The translations under genes and the position numbers were made by a program. 64,000 nt of DNA. Origin: Lactonifactor sp. BIOML-A5 (GTDB taxonomy: Bacteria > Bacillota > Clostridia > Lachnospirales > Lachnospiraceae). The stretch's first letter is position 1, and each line of letters begins with the position of its first letter. Positions 16,569 to 25,654 of this stretch are shown here, piece by piece. The notes under the pieces were generated by a model that worked only from the letters and a program-made list of their open reading frames with translations, was not told the DNA's origin and did no database searches. The stretch spans positions 1 to 64,000 of the forward strand of contig NZ_WKYV01000017.1 in the NCBI RefSeq assembly GCF_009677585.1, given 5' to 3'.

Positions 16569-19025
16569 ATGGCCACAGCGAAAAAGAGAACAACAAAAAA
16601 GAAGACTGCCGGCAGGAAAACTGCTTCTGAGAACTTGCTTTATGGAGAAATATTCCTGCTGGTAATCCTTGCTCTGTCAATCATCCTGCTCATCAGTAAT
16701 TTTGGAATTGGAGGCGTGGTTGGCAATGGGATCAGTGCCTTTTTCTTTGGGATCTTTGGTCTCATGTCTTATATATTTCCAATTTATTTGTTTCTGGCAA
16801 TTGCTTTTTTCATATCCAACAGACAGAACAAGCTGGCGCGCAGGAAGCTGATAGGCAGCATCCTGTTTTTCCTGGCAGCCTGCGGTTTAATGCAGTTGTT
16901 CACAGAGGGGTATCTAAAAGGTACAACAATTTTAGAATATTATGAAACCTCGTCAAAATATAAAACCGGGGGAGGAGTGTTAGGGGGACTGCTTTGCAAT
17001 ATAAGCAGTATGGCGTTCGGGATTGCAGGCGCTTATGTAATCCTTATCATAGCCCTCATCATCTCATTGATTCTAATCACACAGCGTTCCTTTTTTTCCT
17101 TTTTGAAAAAAGGGGGAAGCCGGGTATACCAGACAGCCCAAAGCGAGCGGAAGACCAGAAAAGCCCAGAGAACGGCTGCGGCATCCAGAGAGGAACAGGG
17201 GGATGGCAGGCGTTCCCGCAGGGCGAAAGATACTTTGGTGGATGCTAATCTGGCACCTGCTGGGGCTCCAGAAGAACAGCCGGTTAAAGAAAAGCCGGCC
17301 AGACGGAAAAGAAAATCAGCCGGAACCTCAGTTGATATGGCGGAGTCAGTCCATGTTCCGGAACCCTCCGGGGAAGAGTCCCGTGAGGAAACCTTTGAGA
17401 TCCACCGCTCCGATCCCCCGGCAGAAGCAGCTTCGGAGGAGCCGTCCAAAGAAAATACAGTCTCCAGGAATCCGCGTTCTACCAAGGAGGAAATCGAGAG
17501 CGGCATCAGCAATATTAAGGACGAGATTGCAACGCATACTGCAGCTGAGACCCACGCCTATGAGTTTCCCCCGGTTACTCTTCTGAAAAAAGGCAGCCGG
17601 GGAGCGGGAGGCGACTCGGATTTACATCTGAGAGAAACGGCCAGAAAGCTTGAGGATACTTTAAAAAGTTTTGGGGTTGAAGTTACGGTTACCAATGTCA
17701 GCTGCGGGCCAACCGTTACCAGATATGAACTTCAGCCGGAACAGGGGGTAAAGGTCAGCAAGATTGTGGGACTGACAGACGACATTAAGCTGAACCTCGC
17801 AGCCACAGATATTCGAATAGAGGCACCTATTCCCGGAAAAGCTGCCGTGGGAATTGAAATACCCAATGAAAAGAACAGTGTAGTTATGCTCAGGGATCTG
17901 ATAGACACAGACGCCTTCAGAAAGGCGGAATCAAAACTAACCTTTGCCGCAGGCAAGGATATCGCGGGCCAGCCTGTAATTACAGATATTGCCAAGATGC
18001 CGCACCTCCTCATTGCGGGAGCCACAGGATCCGGCAAATCGGTCTGCATTAATACACTGATTATGAGTATTCTTTATAAAGCAGATCCGGAAGAGGTGAA
18101 GCTGATTATGATAGACCCCAAAGTGGTGGAATTGAGTGTATACAATGGAATTCCCCATCTGTTTATCCCTGTTGTTACGGATCCGAAGAAGGCAGCGGGT
18201 GCTCTGAACTGGGCGGTTGCCGAGATGACGGAACGTTACAACAAATTTGCGGAATATAATGTCAGGGACTTAAAGGGCTACAATAAAAAAGTGGCTGCTA
18301 TCAAGGACATTGAGGATGAAACTAAGCCGAAGCCTCTCCCTCAGATTATTATTATTGTGGACGAGCTTGCGGATCTGATGATGGTTGCTCCGGGCGAGGT
18401 GGAGGATGCTATCTGCCGTCTGGCTCAGCTTGCCAGGGCGGCCGGTATCCATCTGATTATAGCGACTCAGCGCCCTTCTGTGAATGTAATAACCGGTCTT
18501 ATTAAGGCAAATATGCCTTCCCGGATTGCCTTTTCAGTCTCCTCCGGCGTGGATTCCAGGACGATATTGGATATGAATGGAGCGGAAAAGCTGTTGGGAA
18601 AAGGAGATATGCTTTTTTATCCCCAGGGATATCAAAAGCCGGCCAGAGTACAGGGGGCTTTTGTCTCAGACCCGGAAGTGGGAGAGGTTGTCCGCTTTTT
18701 ATCGGAGCAGAACCATGGAATTCAATATAATGCGGAAATCGAAGAAAAAATCAACCAGGCACAGACCGCCTCTTCTGCAGGGGCCTCTGAGGGGGGCAGG
18801 GATCTGGACGATTATTTTATAGACGCAGGCAAATTTATTATAGAAAAAGATAAGGCTTCTATCGGTATGCTCCAGCGCATGTTTAAAATCGGTTTCAACC
18901 GCGCTGCAAGAATTATGGGACAGCTGTGCGACGCCGGAGTAGTTGGCGAAGAGGAAGGCACCAAACCCAGAAAAGTGCTGATGAGCATGGAAGAATTTGA
19001 ACGATACATTGAAGAGTGCTTGTAA
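16569..19025 (+). CDS. FtsK/SpoIIIE DNA translocase
   Basis: This 818-residue protein pumps double-stranded DNA at division or sporulation septa. It has four or so N-terminal membrane segments within residues 25-180, a charged low-complexity linker (about 180-330), an alpha/beta motor with Walker A GATGSGKS near residues 484-491 and Walker B IIIIVDELADLMM, and a C-terminal gamma winged helix (about 750-818) that reads polar DNA sequences. Position next to tepA matches spoIIIE in bacilli, but sequence alone does not separate SpoIIIE from FtsK. The start follows AGGGAGGGGAG. Confidence 0.95.
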   Translation: MATAKKRTTKKKTAGRKTASENLLYGEIFLLVILALSIILLISNFGIGGVVGNGISAFFFGIFGLMSYIFPIYLFLAIAFFISNRQNKLARRKLIGSILFFLAACGLMQLFTEGYLKGTTILEYYETSSKYKTGGGVLGGLLCNISSMAFGIAGAYVILIIALIISLILITQRSFFSFLKKGGSRVYQTAQSERKTRKAQRTAAASREEQGDGRRSRRAKDTLVDANLAPAGAPEEQPVKEKPARRKRKSAGTSVDMAESVHVPEPSGEESREETFEIHRSDPPAEAASEEPSKENTVSRNPRSTKEEIESGISNIKDEIATHTAAETHAYEFPPVTLLKKGSRGAGGDSDLHLRETARKLEDTLKSFGVEVTVTNVSCGPTVTRYELQPEQGVKVSKIVGLTDDIKLNLAATDIRIEAPIPGKAAVGIEIPNEKNSVVMLRDLIDTDAFRKAESKLTFAAGKDIAGQPVITDIAKMPHLLIAGATGSGKSVCINTLIMSILYKADPEEVKLIMIDPKVVELSVYNGIPHLFIPVVTDPKKAAGALNWAVAEMTERYNKFAEYNVRDLKGYNKKVAAIKDIEDETKPKPLPQIIIIVDELADLMMVAPGEVEDAICRLAQLARAAGIHLIIATQRPSVNVITGLIKANMPSRIAFSVSSGVDSRTILDMNGAEKLLGKGDMLFYPQGYQKPARVQGAFVSDPEVGEVVRFLSEQNHGIQYNAEIEEKINQAQTASSAGASEGGRDLDDYFIDAGKFIIEKDKASIGMLQRMFKIGFNRAARIMGQLCDAGVVGEEEGTKPRKVLMSMEEFERYIEECL

Positions 19026-19063
19026 AAGGATCATTGCAAATAAAAGAAATGAGGTATTAAACT

Positions 19064-20179
19064 ATGAAATGCTCAAAGTGCGGAGCGAATATGCAGGATG
19101 GCACCCTGTATTGTCCTGTCTGCGGACAGGAAGTACAATGGGTTCCCGATTATTCAACACTTGAAACTCTGATGCAGCAGCATCAGATTAAAAAAAGCAT
19201 TCCAGACCCCGAAGAGATAAGAAGAAAACAGGAACAGGAAGAGGCCCGAAGAAAAGCAGAGGAAAAAAAGAAGAAAGTACATACTACTGTTCTGGGATTT
19301 GTTATCTGTGTACTGCTCCTGGCATTGATTGCTTTTATCATTAACAGAAAGAACTATAATTCCTTTGATTATCAGCTGGCCCAGGCAGAATCCGAGCTTT
19401 CTAACAAGAACTTTGATAAAGCTTTAACATATGCAGACAGGGCTCTTTCTCTGAATCCTGACAGTGTGGAGGCAAATCTTCTGCTGGCGGAAATCTTTAC
19501 TGCTCAGGGTGATACCGGCACAGCGCTTCCCATCCTGGAATCAGCTGTGAAAAATCATCCCACCAGTGTCAACGCCTACGGACAGCTTCTGCGGCTCTAT
19601 GAGGCATTGGATAAAACGGAAGAAATCAAGGCACTCATGGATAACTGCACGGAGGAAAAGATTCTGGAGAAATACGCGTCTTATGTCTGTGAGGTACCAA
19701 AATTCAGCGATGAATCCGGTACCTACAAAAAGAAATTAAAGCTGAATCTCTATCCCTCGGAGGATTCAGATACCATCTATTACACAACAGACGGAAGTAT
19801 CCCGGATAAGACCAGCAGACCGTACAGCGGCAGTATTGAACTCCCTGAGGGCAGTACGGTATTAAATGTAATTGCCTACAATGAGAAAGGGATTCCCAGC
19901 GAAATCGTCACACAGAATTATACCATTACGCTGGTGGGACCTGGGACACCTGAGATTACACCTACTTCAGGGGAATTTGAGATCACAGATACTATTAAAG
20001 TGACAGTACCAGAAGGCTGTACTGCCTACTATGCTTTTAATGAAACTCCTACAACCTCCAGCAAAAGATACCGAGGACCTGTATCTATGCAGGAGGGGGA
20101 AAATATTTTTTCGGTAATTTTAGTGGATGAGGATGGTAAAGTGAGCAATGTAGCCAGCGAAACCTACGTAGTTTACTAG
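19064..20179 (+). CDS. Zinc-ribbon, TPR and chitobiase-C-like membrane protein
   Basis: This 371-residue protein begins with a zinc ribbon (Cys3, Cys6, Cys17, Cys20), then a charged helix and one membrane segment (about 73-93). Outside are TPR-like helices (about 100-205, with NFDKALTYADRALSLNPDSVEANLLLAEI) and one or two beta domains of the chitobiase/hexosaminidase C-terminal type (from about 225, with YYTTDGSIPDKTSRPY). Such domain strings are common in Lachnospiraceae but their function is not known. The domains suggest cytosolic metal or protein contact joined to an exported scaffold. It follows the FtsK/SpoIIIE gene by 38 bases. Confidence 0.75.
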   Translation: MKCSKCGANMQDGTLYCPVCGQEVQWVPDYSTLETLMQQHQIKKSIPDPEEIRRKQEQEEARRKAEEKKKKVHTTVLGFVICVLLLALIAFIINRKNYNSFDYQLAQAESELSNKNFDKALTYADRALSLNPDSVEANLLLAEIFTAQGDTGTALPILESAVKNHPTSVNAYGQLLRLYEALDKTEEIKALMDNCTEEKILEKYASYVCEVPKFSDESGTYKKKLKLNLYPSEDSDTIYYTTDGSIPDKTSRPYSGSIELPEGSTVLNVIAYNEKGIPSEIVTQNYTITLVGPGTPEITPTSGEFEITDTIKVTVPEGCTAYYAFNETPTTSSKRYRGPVSMQEGENIFSVILVDEDGKVSNVASETYVVY

Positions 20180-20197
20180 ATTGGTAAAAAAATAACG

Positions 20198-20226
20198 TTG
20201 ATATTTTGGGCATTTTGCCTTATACT
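20198..20226 (+). promoter_or_regulatory. Promoter of nfnAB
   Basis: TTGATA at 20198-20203 and TATACT at 20221-20226 have a 17-base spacer. A 9-bp inverted repeat, AAATAACGT at 20190-20198 and ACGTTATTT at 20239-20247, brackets the promoter. Confidence 0.65.
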
Positions 20227-20283
20227 AGACAGTGATACACGTTATTTATGTAATAATGAATACATATTTTTTAGGAGGGAACT

Positions 20284-21171
20284 ATGTACAAGATACTACA
20301 CGCAGAAAACCTTGCAGGGAATATTTTTCTCATGCAGGTTGAGGCTCCGAGAATTGCTAAGCACTGTGAGCCCGGACAGTTTCTGATTGTTAGAATTGAT
20401 GAAGTGGGAGAGAGAATTCCTCTGACTATCTGCGACTACGACAAAGAAGCTGGCACTATTACAATCGTATTTCAGCCGGTGGGCGCATCAACTGAAAGAA
20501 TGTCTCATTTGAAAACAGGCGACTCTTTTATCGATGTAGTTGGTCCGCTGGGACAGCCTTCAGAATTTATCCATGAAGATATTGAAGAACTGAAGAAGAA
20601 AAAAATGCTGTTTGTTGCAGGAGGCGTTGGCACCGCACCGGTGTATCCCCAGGTCAAATGGCTTCATGAACATGGCGTAGACGTAGATGTCATTGTGGGC
20701 GCCAAGACAAAAGATTTGGTAATCCTTGAAAAAGAAATGGAAGCAGTGGCAGGAAACTTATACGTGACGACAGATGACGGTTCCTACGGACGTCACGGTA
20801 TGGTTACAAAGGTGATTGAGGATCTCACCGCAGAAGGAAAACAGTATGATGTCTGTGTAGCTATCGGTCCTATGATTATGATGAAATTCTGCTGTTTAAC
20901 CACTAAAAAATTAAATATCCCTACAATTGTCAGCATGAACCCTATTATGGTAGATGGTACCGGTATGTGCGGCGCCTGTCGTGTTGTTGTTGGAGATGAG
21001 ATTAAGTTTGCATGTGTAGACGGACCTGAATTCGACGGCCATCTCATTGACTGGGCACAGGCAATGAAGAGACAGGCAATGTACAAAACAGAAGAGGGCC
21101 GTGCTTTATTAAAGCTTCGCGAGGGGGACACCCATCACGGCGGATGCGGACATTGTGGAGGTGATAAATAA
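20284..21171 (+). CDS. nfnA: NfnA, small subunit of NADH-dependent ferredoxin:NADP oxidoreductase
   Basis: This 295-residue protein is a ferredoxin-NADP reductase-like flavoprotein: an FAD-binding beta barrel (about 1-100), a NAD-binding domain with VAGGVGTAPVYPQ, and a C-terminal [2Fe-2S] site with Cys229, Cys232 (GMCGACRV) and Cys244. With NfnB it performs flavin-based electron bifurcation, coupling NADPH, NADH and ferredoxin pools. The older name is sulfide dehydrogenase beta subunit. Its stop overlaps the nfnB start by one base (TAATG). A dihydroorotate dehydrogenase electron-transfer subunit is similar in sequence, but the nfnB partner decides the call. Confidence 0.9.
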   Translation: MYKILHAENLAGNIFLMQVEAPRIAKHCEPGQFLIVRIDEVGERIPLTICDYDKEAGTITIVFQPVGASTERMSHLKTGDSFIDVVGPLGQPSEFIHEDIEELKKKKMLFVAGGVGTAPVYPQVKWLHEHGVDVDVIVGAKTKDLVILEKEMEAVAGNLYVTTDDGSYGRHGMVTKVIEDLTAEGKQYDVCVAIGPMIMMKFCCLTTKKLNIPTIVSMNPIMVDGTGMCGACRVVVGDEIKFACVDGPEFDGHLIDWAQAMKRQAMYKTEEGRALLKLREGDTHHGGCGHCGGDK

Positions 21172-22559
21172 TGGCTGACAAATTAACAAAAGTACCTGTA
21201 AGAGAACAAGATCCCCAGGCCAGAGCAGCGAATTTTGAAGAGGTATGCCTGGGTTATAATAAAGAGGAAGCCATGGAAGAAGCTTCCCGCTGTATTAACT
21301 GTAAAAATGCTAAATGTATATCCGGATGTCCGGTATCCATCGACATTCCAGGGTTTATCAAAGAAGTAAAAGAAGGCAATTTTGCCGAGGCTTATAAGGT
21401 TATCGGCAAATCCAGTTCCCTTCCGGCAGTATGCGGACGTGTATGTCCTCAGGAAAGCCAGTGCGAAGGTGTATGTATCCGCGGAATAAAGGGTGAACCG
21501 GTTTCCATCGGAAAACTGGAGCGGTTTGTGGCAGACTGGGCCAAAGAAAACGGCGTAAAGCCGGAACCGCCCATGCCTTCCAACGGACATAAGGTAGCCG
21601 TCATTGGCTCCGGCCCTGCAGGACTGACCTGTGCAGGAGATCTGGCCAAATTAGGCTATGATGTAACCATATTTGAAGCCCTTCACCAGCCGGGCGGTGT
21701 TTTGGTATACGGCATTCCTGAATTCCGTCTTCCAAAAGACAAGGTAGTGGCAGTGGAAGTGGAAAATGTTAAATCCTTAGGAGTTAAGATTGAAACCGAT
21801 GTAGTAATCGGCAAATCAACGACCATAGATGAATTGCTGCAGAACGAAGGATTCGAAGCTGTATTCATCGGTTCCGGTGCCGGACTTCCCATGTTCATGG
21901 GTATCCCCGGAGAAATCTCCAGCGGAGTATTCTCCGCCAACGAATATCTGACAAGAAGCAATCTTATGAAAGCATTCCGGGATGACTATGACACCCCAAT
22001 CAAAACAGGCAAAAAGGTTGCGGTTATCGGCGGCGGCAACGTAGCCATGGATGCTGCCAGAACAGCAAAAAGACTGGGAGCAGAAGTACATATCGTATAC
22101 CGCAGAAGTGAAGCAGAGCTTCCTGCCAGAGTAGAAGAAGTGCACCATGCAAAAGAGGAAGGCATTATCATGGATCTCCTCACCAATCCTTTAGAAATCT
22201 TTGCAGATGAAGACGGCTGGGTAAAAGGAATGAAATGCATCCGCATGGAGCTGGGAGAACCGGACGCTTCCGGCAGAAGACGCCCCGTAGAAATTCCGGG
22301 TTCCGAATTTGAAATGGAAGTAGACACCGTAATCATGTCCTTAGGTACCTCACCTAACCCATTGATCTCATCCACAACCATCGGTCTGGATGTAAACAAG
22401 AGGAAATGTATCATAGCAGATGAGGAATACGGCCAGACCTCCAAAGAAGGCGTATTTGCCGGCGGAGATGCTGTAACCGGAGCTGCAACCGTTATCCTGG
22501 CAATGGGAGCCGGAAAAGCAGGAGCCAAAGGAATCCATGAGTTCCTTTCTAAAAAATAA
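21171..22559 (+). CDS. nfnB: NfnB, large subunit (glutamate synthase small-subunit-like)
   Basis: This 462-residue flavoprotein has an N-terminal domain binding two [4Fe-4S] clusters (CINCKNAKCISGCP and CGRVCPQESQCEGVC), an FAD Rossmann motif GSGPAGLTCAG, and an NADPH motif GGGNVAMDAAR. It resembles the GltD subunit of glutamate synthase, and databases often call it gltA. Direct one-base overlap with nfnA and absence of a GltB-like large subunit argue for the Nfn complex. In the complex this subunit carries the bifurcating FAD and the NADPH site. Confidence 0.9.
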   Translation: MADKLTKVPVREQDPQARAANFEEVCLGYNKEEAMEEASRCINCKNAKCISGCPVSIDIPGFIKEVKEGNFAEAYKVIGKSSSLPAVCGRVCPQESQCEGVCIRGIKGEPVSIGKLERFVADWAKENGVKPEPPMPSNGHKVAVIGSGPAGLTCAGDLAKLGYDVTIFEALHQPGGVLVYGIPEFRLPKDKVVAVEVENVKSLGVKIETDVVIGKSTTIDELLQNEGFEAVFIGSGAGLPMFMGIPGEISSGVFSANEYLTRSNLMKAFRDDYDTPIKTGKKVAVIGGGNVAMDAARTAKRLGAEVHIVYRRSEAELPARVEEVHHAKEEGIIMDLLTNPLEIFADEDGWVKGMKCIRMELGEPDASGRRRPVEIPGSEFEMEVDTVIMSLGTSPNPLISSTTIGLDVNKRKCIIADEEYGQTSKEGVFAGGDAVTGAATVILAMGAGKAGAKGIHEFLSKK

Positions 22560-22567
22560 ATAAAAAG

Positions 22568-22599
22568 GGGACGTGTTCTTTTTAAAAAGAACACGTCCC
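22568..22599. repeat. 32-bp perfect palindrome
   Basis: GGGACGTGTTCTTTTT at 22568-22583 is followed at once by its exact reverse complement, ending at 22599. It lies 9 bases after the nfnB stop and 35 bases before rlmH. No T run follows on the plus strand. It may be a REP- or MITE-like dispersed repeat that also protects or ends the nfnAB transcript. Confidence 0.75.
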
Positions 22600-22633
22600 A
22601 AATTCGTTATGGCCTGTCCCCAAAGGAGTTATT

Positions 22634-23113
22634 ATGAAAATTACTGTCTTATGTGTTGGAAAAATCAAGGAAAAGTATCTGACGGCGGGTATTGATGAAT
22701 ATTCGAAACGCCTCAGCCGCTACTGTCGTCTGGAGATCCTTCAGGTGGCGGATGAAAAAACCCCTGACAGAGCGAGTAAAGCTCTGGAGGATCAAATTAG
22801 AACAGTAGAGGGGGAGAGAATACTAAAGTGTCTCAGGGATGACTCCTATGTCATCGCTCTGGCCATCGACGGAGATATGCCTGATTCGGTGGCTTTGTCT
22901 CAAAAGCTGGAAAAACTCGGGGTGCAGGGATGCAGCCACATTACTTTTATTATCGGCGGTTCTCTTGGACTGAGTGATGCTGTGCTAAAACGAGCAGATG
23001 AAAAACTTAGTTTCTCCAGTTTGACCTTCCCACACCAGCTTATGCGTATGATTTTGCTGGAACAGATATACCGGAGTTTTCGGATTATAAATCATGAACC
23101 GTATCATAAATAG
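22634..23113 (+). CDS. rlmH: 23S rRNA pseudouridine-1915 N3-methyltransferase
   Basis: This 159-residue SPOUT methyltransferase has the family core: IIGGSLGLSDAV (SAM knot) and a C-terminal FPHQLMRMILLEQIYRSFRI. It methylates pseudouridine 1915 in helix 69 of 23S rRNA on assembled ribosomes. The length equals that of other RlmH proteins. The ATG follows AAAGGAG. Confidence 0.96.
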   Translation: MKITVLCVGKIKEKYLTAGIDEYSKRLSRYCRLEILQVADEKTPDRASKALEDQIRTVEGERILKCLRDDSYVIALAIDGDMPDSVALSQKLEKLGVQGCSHITFIIGGSLGLSDAVLKRADEKLSFSSLTFPHQLMRMILLEQIYRSFRIINHEPYHK

Positions 23114-23141
23114 TGAGATTAAGTGCGAACGGAGGAATAGG

Positions 23142-23978
23142 ATGAGCTCCATTGACTTTCACACCAGATACAGGTCCGCAACCGCAGTCCCTTTTACTGA
23201 GGATAAAACATATGTTAACATTGCGCCATCTCCCTTGTTACAGCCGTATATCCGCTGCTTTTGGGGATCCGCATGCAGTTTCAACCCTCATGAGTCCTCC
23301 ATATACGGCCATATATTAATTATACCTGACACATGTTTTGATTTGATGCTCATTAAAAATCATAGAACAGGACGGATCAAGCATATTTTTTTAGGCCTGA
23401 ACAATTGCCCCGTCCTTGACAGTTGGGATGAGCAGGATAAGAAGATTTCCATTTTCGCAGTGAGGTTTCCTATGTGGGCTATGAATTGTATAAGCAGGCT
23501 TCCCATGGAAGGAACTTTAAATCAAGCGGTGCCCTCCGGGGATATATTTCCATCCATAGAGGAACTGTGCGAAAAAATATTTGAGGAGCCTTTGTTTAAC
23601 AGAAGAATGCTGATTGCCGAAGCATATATTAAAAAGCTGATGCGGACGGATGAAATTTCTCTGCCTTTTTTTGATGGGGTAGATTATATTTTAAGACAGA
23701 AAGGAACCGGTACCTTAAAACAGCTGGCCCGGCACCTCTGCTACAGCGAACGCCAGGTACAGAGGATTTTTCTGGACGCAGTGGGTACAACTCCCAAGCA
23801 GTTAATGAGTCTGGTCCGTTATCAGTCTGTCTGGCAGGAGTTGGTTGCCGTGCGAAATATTGACTATATGAATATTGTCTGCCGATACGGATATACGGAT
23901 CAATCCCACTTTATCTCGGATTTTAAAAAATATCACTCTGTAACTCCCCGGGAGGCAGTGCGGATAATGCTGGAGTAA
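23142..23978 (+). CDS. AraC family transcriptional regulator
   Basis: This 278-residue protein has a C-terminal AraC double helix-turn-helix (about residues 175-275; LKQLARHLCYSERQVQRIF and MNIVCRYGYTDQSHFISDFKKYHSVTPREA). The N-terminal half resembles the DUF6597-type effector region (PLLQPYIRCFWGS, IIPDTCFDLMLI). The frame opens at 23094 inside rlmH, but GGAGG at 23131-23135 places the start at ATG 23142. A VOC-family gene follows after 82 bases and may be its target. Effector unknown. Confidence 0.85.
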   Translation: MSSIDFHTRYRSATAVPFTEDKTYVNIAPSPLLQPYIRCFWGSACSFNPHESSIYGHILIIPDTCFDLMLIKNHRTGRIKHIFLGLNNCPVLDSWDEQDKKISIFAVRFPMWAMNCISRLPMEGTLNQAVPSGDIFPSIEELCEKIFEEPLFNRRMLIAEAYIKKLMRTDEISLPFFDGVDYILRQKGTGTLKQLARHLCYSERQVQRIFLDAVGTTPKQLMSLVRYQSVWQELVAVRNIDYMNIVCRYGYTDQSHFISDFKKYHSVTPREAVRIMLE

Positions 23979-24060
23979 TTTGGAATATTAATGTCGTTTA
24001 TTTCCTATAAATCAAGTAAATATCTGTGGTAAACTAGAAGAAAACCAAGGAGGGCAAAGC

Positions 24061-24525
24061 ATGAAGTACATGAGCACTGTAATTGCCGTGCATGATATAA
24101 ATGCGTCCAGAAAATTTTATGAGGATTTATTTGGACTGAAGGTAGATCAGGATTACGGCAAGAATATTTCATTTACCTGCGGATTATCTTTGCAGGAGGA
24201 ATTTGACTGGCTGGTACAGCTGCCAAAAGACAGAATAATACAAAGACCCAATAACATAGAACTTTGTTTTGAAGAGGAACAATTCGATTGTTTTCTGAAA
24301 CGGTTAGAGCAATATTCTAATCTGGAGTATGTGAGTGATGTGATAGAGTGCGGCTGGGGACAGCGTGTCGTGAGATTCTATGATTTAGACGGACATATGA
24401 TTGAAGTTGGGGAATGTATGAAAATGGTAGTAACCCGTTTTCTTGATTCAGGCTTGACCATGGAAGAAACTTCTGTTCGAATGGATGTCTCAATAGAAGA
24501 TTTGTGTAAGCTTTTGAATGAATAG
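24061..24525 (+). CDS. VOC (glyoxalase/bleomycin resistance) family protein
   Basis: This 154-residue protein has the paired beta-alpha-beta modules of the vicinal oxygen chelate fold: residues 1-60 begin MSTVIAVHDINASRKFYEDLFGL and residues 65-120 end RFYDLDGHMIEVGE with a metal-type Glu. About 35 C-terminal residues form a helical tail (LTMEETSVRMDVSIEDLCKLLNE) that resembles a small helix-turn-helix. Members include lyases, dioxygenases and drug-binding proteins; the substrate cannot be told. It is ended by a strong terminator. Confidence 0.8.
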   Translation: MKYMSTVIAVHDINASRKFYEDLFGLKVDQDYGKNISFTCGLSLQEEFDWLVQLPKDRIIQRPNNIELCFEEEQFDCFLKRLEQYSNLEYVSDVIECGWGQRVVRFYDLDGHMIEVGECMKMVVTRFLDSGLTMEETSVRMDVSIEDLCKLLNE

Positions 24526-24539
24526 GCAGAGTGTGCGAG

Positions 24540-24577
24540 AGGAATAACAAGGATTTGATACTTGTTATTCCTTTTTT
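24540..24577 (+). terminator. Rho-independent terminator after VOC gene
   Basis: AGGAATAACAAG at 24540-24551 pairs perfectly with CTTGTTATTCCT at 24561-24572 around a 9-base loop and runs into six T residues. Confidence 0.88.
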
Positions 24578-24677
24578 AATGTTCCGGGAACCAAATTATA
24601 GTAGTGTTAATGGACTAGAAAGTGGAATACGGAGGCTGCGGTTAAAAAGCACAAAGATATAGTAAATTAAAATATAT

Positions 24678-24709
24678 ATGTTGACAATACATATTATACG
24701 GAATATAAT
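24678..24709 (+). promoter_or_regulatory. Consensus promoter with PadR-type operator
   Basis: TTGACA at 24681-24686 and TATAAT at 24704-24709 are 17 bases apart, a perfect sigma-A consensus. ATGT at 24678-24681 and ACAT at 24689-24692 form a dyad over the -35 element, close to the PadR pattern ATGT-N8-ACAT (here N7). Autoregulation by the first gene is likely. Confidence 0.7.
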
Positions 24710-24744
24710 ATACATATAAAAAGCATATAGGAAAGGAGAGTATT

Positions 24745-25065
24745 ATGATTTTTCCATTAAATGCACCAATGTTCGATCTGCTTGTGCTGGCTGTTGTGGC
24801 AAAAGAAGATGCTTATGGTTACCAAATCAGTCAGATTATAAAAACTGTCTCGAATACTAAGGACTCCACATTGTACCCTGTTCTGCGCAGACTGCAGGAA
24901 AACCGCTGTCTGACTGTCTATGATGAGCAGCATCAGGGACGCAACCGCAAATACTACCAAATCACGGAAGAAGGCAAGTCTCAGTATCAAGTCCTTTTGA
25001 GAGAGTGGGAACTGTATAAAAGTGAGATTGATAAAATTGTTGAAGGAGGAGAAGAGTGTGAATAA
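24745..25065 (+). CDS. PadR family transcriptional regulator
   Basis: This 106-residue protein is a PadR winged helix: LLVLAVVAKEDAYGYQISQII, then a wing region with STLYPVLRRLQENRCL and RNRKYYQITEEGKSQ. Short PadR proteins of this kind repress envelope stress or drug-efflux genes and release DNA on ligand binding. It heads a three-gene operon: the next gene starts inside its end (8-base overlap). The operator over its own promoter suggests autorepression. Confidence 0.9.
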   Translation: MIFPLNAPMFDLLVLAVVAKEDAYGYQISQIIKTVSNTKDSTLYPVLRRLQENRCLTVYDEQHQGRNRKYYQITEEGKSQYQVLLREWELYKSEIDKIVEGGEECE

Positions 25066-25654
25066 AGAAGAATATATGAGCCAGATGCGGCATAATCTGC
25101 GCAGACTTCCAAAAGAAGACTTCGACAAAGCTATAGAATATTTTGAGGAATATTTTGCAGAAGCCGGACCTGAACAGGAGGGTCAGGCCATTGAAGATCT
25201 GGGAAGCCCTGATACTGCTGCCGATGAAATTATCCGTTCGCTGGCAGTCCAAAATGCCATGGAATCACAGAAAAGTGTGAAACGGGGGGTTTCTGCAGTT
25301 TGGGTGGGCATCTTAGCTGTTTTCGCCGCACCAATCGGCCTTCCACTGGCTTTTGCGGCAGGGGTTCTTGCCTTATCCTTTGTACTGGTAATTTTCTGTA
25401 TCCTGTTTGCACTGATTGTCACAGCGGTTGCCTTGGCGTTATCTGCGATACCTCTGTTGGGCGGCAGTTTGTGGCTGCTTTTTACATCACCAATTAACGG
25501 ACTGGCAAGCACCGGTTTGAGTCTGATTGCCATTGGAATCGGATTCTGGGTGGTAAAAGGATGCTTATGGCTGAGCAGGCGATTTTTAAATGGAATGACA
25601 GGATTATTTGGAAAGATAGCAAGGAAGGGGAAAAAACATGAAAGTGAAAAATAA
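25058..25654 (+). CDS. DUF1700 family membrane protein
   Basis: This 198-residue protein has an N-terminal helical HAAS-type domain (MRHNLRRLPKEDFDKAIEYFEEYFAEA, then a Gly/Asp-rich turn AIEDLGSPDTAADEI) and three or so hydrophobic segments between residues 75 and 175. GTG 25058 is chosen because AAGGAGGA lies 7 bases upstream; the longer frame would start inside padR without a ribosome site. DUF1700 proteins almost always sit between a PadR regulator and a DUF4097 protein, as here, but their role is unknown. They probably act in envelope stress. Confidence 0.82.
   Translation: MNKEEYMSQMRHNLRRLPKEDFDKAIEYFEEYFAEAGPEQEGQAIEDLGSPDTAADEIIRSLAVQNAMESQKSVKRGVSAVWVGILAVFAAPIGLPLAFAAGVLALSFVLVIFCILFALIVTAVALALSAIPLLGGSLWLLFTSPINGLASTGLSLIAIGIGFWVVKGCLWLSRRFLNGMTGLFGKIARKGKKHESEK

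Noticed and set aside
20235-20260. Rex operator before nfnA
   Set aside because: CGTTATTTATGTAATAATG has only partial dyad symmetry and lacks the TTGTTAA/TTAACAA ends.
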